Source: CAVVSD01 sp963757125
GTDB lineage: Bacteria > Actinomycetota > Thermoleophilia > Solirubrobacterales > Solirubrobacteraceae
Direction: 5' to 3'
Length of the DNA: 64,000 nucleotides
NCBI GenBank assembly: GCA_963757125.1
Contig: CAVWQP010000004.1
Coordinates: 496,001-560,000, forward strand
How positions within the stretch are numbered: the first letter of the stretch is position 1; each line of letters begins with the position of its first letter. Under the pieces are notes generated by a model. It had not been told where the DNA came from. It was given only the letters and a program-made list of their open reading frames with translations, and ran no database searches. Below are positions 60,939 through 64,000 of this stretch, in pieces. A program made the position numbers and the translations under genes.

Positions 60939-61616
60939 TCAGCCCCAGACGAACGGCGGGTAGCGCTTCGTCAGGAAGTACGCGTACGCGTTGCCGCGGA
61001 AGTTCCACCGCAGGCCCGGCACCATGAGCTCGAAGAGGCCGCGCGGGATCTCCTTGGTGAACAGGATCGTGAAGAACGCGATGAACGTGAGCAGCCCGGT
61101 CAGCGCGTAGAGGATCCCGGCGATCCACAGGTACGGGATGGCCAGCAGCCACTGCACGAGGGGCCGCCACCGGTCGACGTGCTCGGGGTACGGGACCGTC
61201 AGCCGCACGGGGTAGCTCGGGTCGTCGTTCAGCGAGAACGGCGGATATGCGTCGGTCATGAGGTGGAAGTACGCGGACACGCGGTAGCCCCACCGGAACG
61301 TCCCGACCATGTACTCGAACGCGCCGAGGGGCCAGCGGCCGGTGAAGAGGACGGCGAAGAACCCGAAGATCGCCACGAGGACCGCGCCGATGCCGACGAA
61401 GAAGAGCGCGATCACGTGCGGGATGAGCAGCAGCCACTTCACGAGCGGCAGGAAGCGGTTGAGCTCCCCCGGGTAGGCGAACTCCAGGCGCGCCGGGTAC
61501 AGCGGCGACGGCGGGCCCGACGGGTCGGGGACCGCGAGCGCGCTCGACGCGCTCGCGGCGACGTGCGGCGGGTCGGCGGGGGGCCGCGGTGCTTCTGGCT
61601 GCTCGGGAGTGTCCAC
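60939..61616 (-). CDS. DUF4389 membrane protein
   Basis: A 225-residue protein with a disordered, Pro-rich N-terminus and two repeats of the DUF4389 motif: LNRFLPLVKWLLLIPHVIALFF and VDRWRPLVQWLLAIPYLWIAGIL, each followed by a TM pair and by FTGRWPLGAFEYMVGTFRWGYRVSAYF or FTKEIPRGLFELMVPGLRWNFRGNAYAYF. GTG 61616 is likely. Four TM segments. Function unknown; convergent with the nuo operon. Confidence 0.78.
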   Translation of the reverse strand: MDTPEQPEAPRPPADPPHVAASASSALAVPDPSGPPSPLYPARLEFAYPGELNRFLPLVKWLLLIPHVIALFFVGIGAVLVAIFGFFAVLFTGRWPLGAFEYMVGTFRWGYRVSAYFHLMTDAYPPFSLNDDPSYPVRLTVPYPEHVDRWRPLVQWLLAIPYLWIAGILYALTGLLTFIAFFTILFTKEIPRGLFELMVPGLRWNFRGNAYAYFLTKRYPPFVWG

Positions 61617-61660
61617 GTGCCAACCGTAGTCCGTCCGGCGGGGGACCGTGCCGGTGGGGG

Positions 61661-61945
61661 CTACAGCAGCGGTCTGAGCTCCGCGGCCACCTGCGACGCG
61701 CGGAACTCGACGACCTCGCACGTCGCCACGCCTCCCGCGACGAACGGATCGGTCGCCGCGAGCGCCTCGATCTCCGCACGGTCGTCCCCGCGCGCGAGGA
61801 TGACGCCGCCGGTGCGCGGTATCCGGCGCCCGGACACGAGGAAGCGCCCCGCGTCGTACTGCTCGTTCAGCCATGCCATGTGCTTGCGCATGAGTGCGTC
61901 GACCTCGTCGAGCGGCCGGGTGTACGTCAGCAGGAGCACGAACAC
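61661..61945 (-). CDS. YCII-related protein
   Basis: A 94-residue ferredoxin-like-fold protein: FVLLLTYTRPLDEVDALMRKHMAWLNEQYDAGRFLVSGRRIPRTGGVILARGDDRAEIEALAATDPFVAGGVATCEVVEF, with the His-Asp type active-site region of the YCII family (KHMAWL; the later Asp-Pro-Phe). GTG 61945 is chosen at the domain start; the open frame runs further upstream but is not conserved. Confidence 0.8.
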   Translation of the reverse strand: MFVLLLTYTRPLDEVDALMRKHMAWLNEQYDAGRFLVSGRRIPRTGGVILARGDDRAEIEALAATDPFVAGGVATCEVVEFRASQVAAELRPLL

Positions 61946-61991
61946 GCGCGCGACCGTATCGCGCGGGCGTGTTGCGGGTACCGCCAGGAGC

Positions 61992-62189
61992 ATGGAGACC
62001 GAAGAGGACCCCCGCGACACCGACGTCGCCGAAGGCGGCTACCCCGAGGAGCAGCACCCGGGCGCAGAGCCGTCCGGCGGCAGCCGCAAGCGCGAGGAGC
62101 GCGAGGGCGACGCCCCGGACACGAGCTCGCCCGAGGAGAGCGACCCGGGCACGGCGACCGGCAACCCGGGGGCGGCCGGCGGCGACTGA
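61992..62189 (+). CDS. Small acidic, probably disordered protein
   Basis: Sixty-five residues, ATG 61992, rich in Glu, Asp, Gly, Pro and Ser: ETEEDPRDTDVAEGGYPEEQ, GAEPSGGSRKREEREGDAPDTSSPEESDPGTATGNPGAAGGD. No hydrophobic core, so it is unlikely to fold alone. Lies 44 bp before thyX. AGGAG is only one base before the ATG, so translation may be weak or start elsewhere. The ordered motif-like GGYPEEQHPGAEP and TATGNPGAAGG look conserved rather than random. Confidence 0.5.
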   Translation: METEEDPRDTDVAEGGYPEEQHPGAEPSGGSRKREEREGDAPDTSSPEESDPGTATGNPGAAGGD

Positions 62190-62233
62190 GCCGCGTCCGT
62201 CACGCCGACCGGCGCGCTACGGTGGCGACCCCG

Positions 62234-63824
62234 ATGGACCTCCCCGCCGAGACCTTCACCGCGGCAGAGGAGGCGAGGCTCGCCCCGCACGTCACGAGCC
62301 TGCACGCCCCCGTCTTCGCGCTCGTCAACCTCCCCGAGACCGTCAAGGGAGCGCTGTTCGCGCGGTACTCGCGCCACCAGGGCACGCTGCGCAGGCTGTT
62401 CCTCGACGAGTTCGCCGAGTCGCTTCCGGCCCTGCCTCCCTTCGAGGGTGACGAGGGCGAGCGCGCCGCGAAGCTCTACGACACGATCTTCCTCGGCTAC
62501 GGCGACGACTCGGTCGCGCAGCTGGGCGCCGCGCACGTCGCGTGCGAGTGGGTCTCCAACGTCCTGACGAAGATCCTCCAGCGGCCGCGGATCGGCGTCG
62601 CGTACCTCGAGCAGTCCACCCGCTACATCGCCTACGACGCGCCGATGAGCCCGGAGGGCGCGTACCGCTACTTCCGCGACCCCGAGCTCGGGCCGGACTA
62701 CGAGCGCGCGATGGACGGCCTCTTCGACACCTACGCGGACGCGCTCCCCCGCGTGCAGGCGTGGGCGGCCGAGCAGTGGCCGGCGGCGCCCGGCGAGTCA
62801 CCGTCCGCGCACGCCCGCGCCGTGCGCGCGAAGGCGCTGGACCTCCTGCGCGGGCTGCTGCCCGCCGCGTCGCTCTCGCACATGGGGATGCTCGCCACCG
62901 GCCAGGCGTACGAGTCGCTCATCCTGCATCTCATGGCGCACCCGCTGCCCGAGGCGCGGCGGTGCGGGCGGCTCATGCTCGAGGCCGTCCAGGCGGTCAT
63001 GCCGTCGTTCGTGACCCGCGTCGAGCGACCCGACCGCGGCGGCGAGTGGATCAGCTACCTGCAGGGGCGCGAGAGCGCAGCGCGGTCCTGGGTCGCGCGC
63101 CTCGGCCTCGACCGCGACGACGACGAGACCGACGGCGCGTCGGTGCGGCTCGTGCACGTCGACGGCGACGAGGACGACCTGCTCGCCTCGCTGCTGTTCG
63201 AGACGTCCCACGCGGGCGACGACGCCGTTCGCGCGGCGGTCTCGGCGCTCGGCGACGAGGCGAAGGGCGCCCTGCTGGCCGACCTCGTGGGCGAGCGGGC
63301 CAACCGCCGCCACCGCCCGGGACGCGGCTTCGAGGCGCTGCGCTACCGGTTCGAGATCGTGGCCGACTACGGCGCGTTCCGCGACCTGCAGCGCCACCGC
63401 ATGCTGACCGTGCAGTGGCAGTCGCTCACGCCGGACCTCGGCGCCGAGGTGCCGGAGGAGCTCGACGCCGTCGGGCTCGGGGACGCGTACCGCGGCGGGC
63501 TGGATCGCTCGGCCGCGGCGTACGAGGAGCTGCGCGGCCGTGGGCTGGAGCACGCCGCGCCCTACGCGCTGTGCCTCGGGCTACCGCATCCGGTTCGTGC
63601 TCGACCTCAATGCGCGCGAGGCGATGCAGCTCATCGAGCTGCGCTCCGGCCGCGAGGGGCACCCGAGCTACCGCGCGGTCGCGCACGCGATGCACGAGCA
63701 CATCGCCCGGGTGCACCCTGCCGTCGCCGCGGCGATGCGGCACGTGGACCGCACCGCCGAGCCGCGCCTGGAGCGGATGCTCGGCGAGCTGCGCACCCAG
63801 GCGAAGCTCGACGCCCACGCCTGA
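62234..63824 (+). CDS. thyX: Two-domain ThyX-family thymidylate synthase, frameshifted
   Basis: FAD-dependent thymidylate synthase, about 530 residues, with a duplicated fold. The first half has a degenerate version of the signature (RPRIGVAYLEQSTRY near nt 62587), while the second carries an exact RHRX7S: RHRMLTVQWQS (nt about 63396). The C-terminal part FVLDLNAREAMQLIELRSGREGHPSYRAVAHAMHEHI is the usual ThyX ending but lies one base out of frame from LEHAAPYALCLG: one extra G at about 63578-63582 (GGG). The unshifted frame runs to the window end. It would convert dUMP to dTMP with methylene-tetrahydrofolate and flavin. The window has no thyA. Confidence 0.85.
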
Positions 63825-63849
63825 GCGGTCCGTCATCTCCGGCCGGCTC

Positions 63850-64000
63850 ATGCCGGCGCTCTTCGTCCTGCTGTGGAGCTCCGGCTTCACGTTCGTCGCG
63901 CTCGGGCTCCCGCACTCCGAGCCGATCACGTTCCTCGCGCTGCGCTACGTCATCGTCGTGGCGGTCCTCGCCGTCGCCTTCGCGGTCGTCCGCCCGCCGC
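63850..64000 (+). CDS. EamA/DMT-family permease, start only
   Basis: The first 50 residues of a membrane protein cut off by the window end: MPALFVLLWSSGFTFVALGLPHSEPITFLALRYVIVVAVLAVAFAVVRPP. The pattern WSSGF..(LP)..P.tFLALRY is typical of the first EamA repeat of drug/metabolite transporters. ATG 63850 starts 26 bp after thyX. Confidence 0.7.
   Translation, partial: MPALFVLLWSSGFTFVALGLPHSEPITFLALRYVIVVAVLAVAFAVVRPP

Overview
This is a gene-dense, very GC-rich bacterial chromosome segment (third codon positions almost all G or C, most neighbouring genes touching or overlapping by ATGA/GTGA). The gene content points to a Gram-positive-type, aerobic actinobacterial lineage: a full 14-gene complex I operon, F420/DUF385-type proteins, many TetR and LuxR/LAL regulators, a two-domain ThyX, tRNA genes without encoded CCA. 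Within the Actinomycetota I suspect the Thermoleophilia (Solirubrobacterales), but that is an inference from overall style, not proven. I see no transposase, integrase, phage gene, CRISPR array, rRNA or replication origin.

Layout. 0-4.2 kb: a membrane GT2 polysaccharide synthase translationally coupled to a membrane-anchored GH18 protein with two chitin-binding-like modules. 4.2-6 kb: VOC protein, SDR and a short DUF385 protein. 6-12.2 kb: the most distinctive metabolic block, a GAF-PucR regulator and a GlnT-type glutamine synthetase homologue facing a tightly coupled three-gene split glutamate-synthase-like operon (class II amidotransferase, GXGXG protein, FMN protein), the arrangement seen for glxBCD/glnT and for N-methylglutamate synthase. 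12.2-35.5 kb: accessory genes (hydrolases, amidase, three TetR loci with readable operators, two 14-TM exporters, phosphotransferase, two large LuxR regulators, flavoproteins, cupins, epimerases and a cNMP-domain/thioredoxin-reductase-like fusion). 35.5-37.2 kb: an ABC ATPase/permease pair between tRNA-Arg and tRNA-Ser on the same strand. 37.2-41 kb: sugar-isomerase-like protein, methyltransferase, cobalt-type nitrile hydratase (alpha, beta, accessory) and tRNA-Ser(TGA). 41-46 kb: NAT, TrhA-type membrane protein, STAS protein, cupin, serS, a cytochrome c lipoprotein, a cupredoxin. 46-61 kb: nuoABCDEFGHIJKLMN. 61-64 kb: DUF4389 protein, YCII protein, a small acidic protein, thyX and the start of an EamA permease cut by the window end.

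A striking technical or biological point: at least six genes, and probably eight (GT2, GH18, a TetR, a LuxR, probably yihY, serS, nuoL, thyX), are interrupted by a shift of the same sign, one extra base each. Because serS, thyX and nuoL should be functional, the simplest reading is single-base insertions in the assembled sequence rather than pseudogenes; the affected genes are annotated here across the shift.
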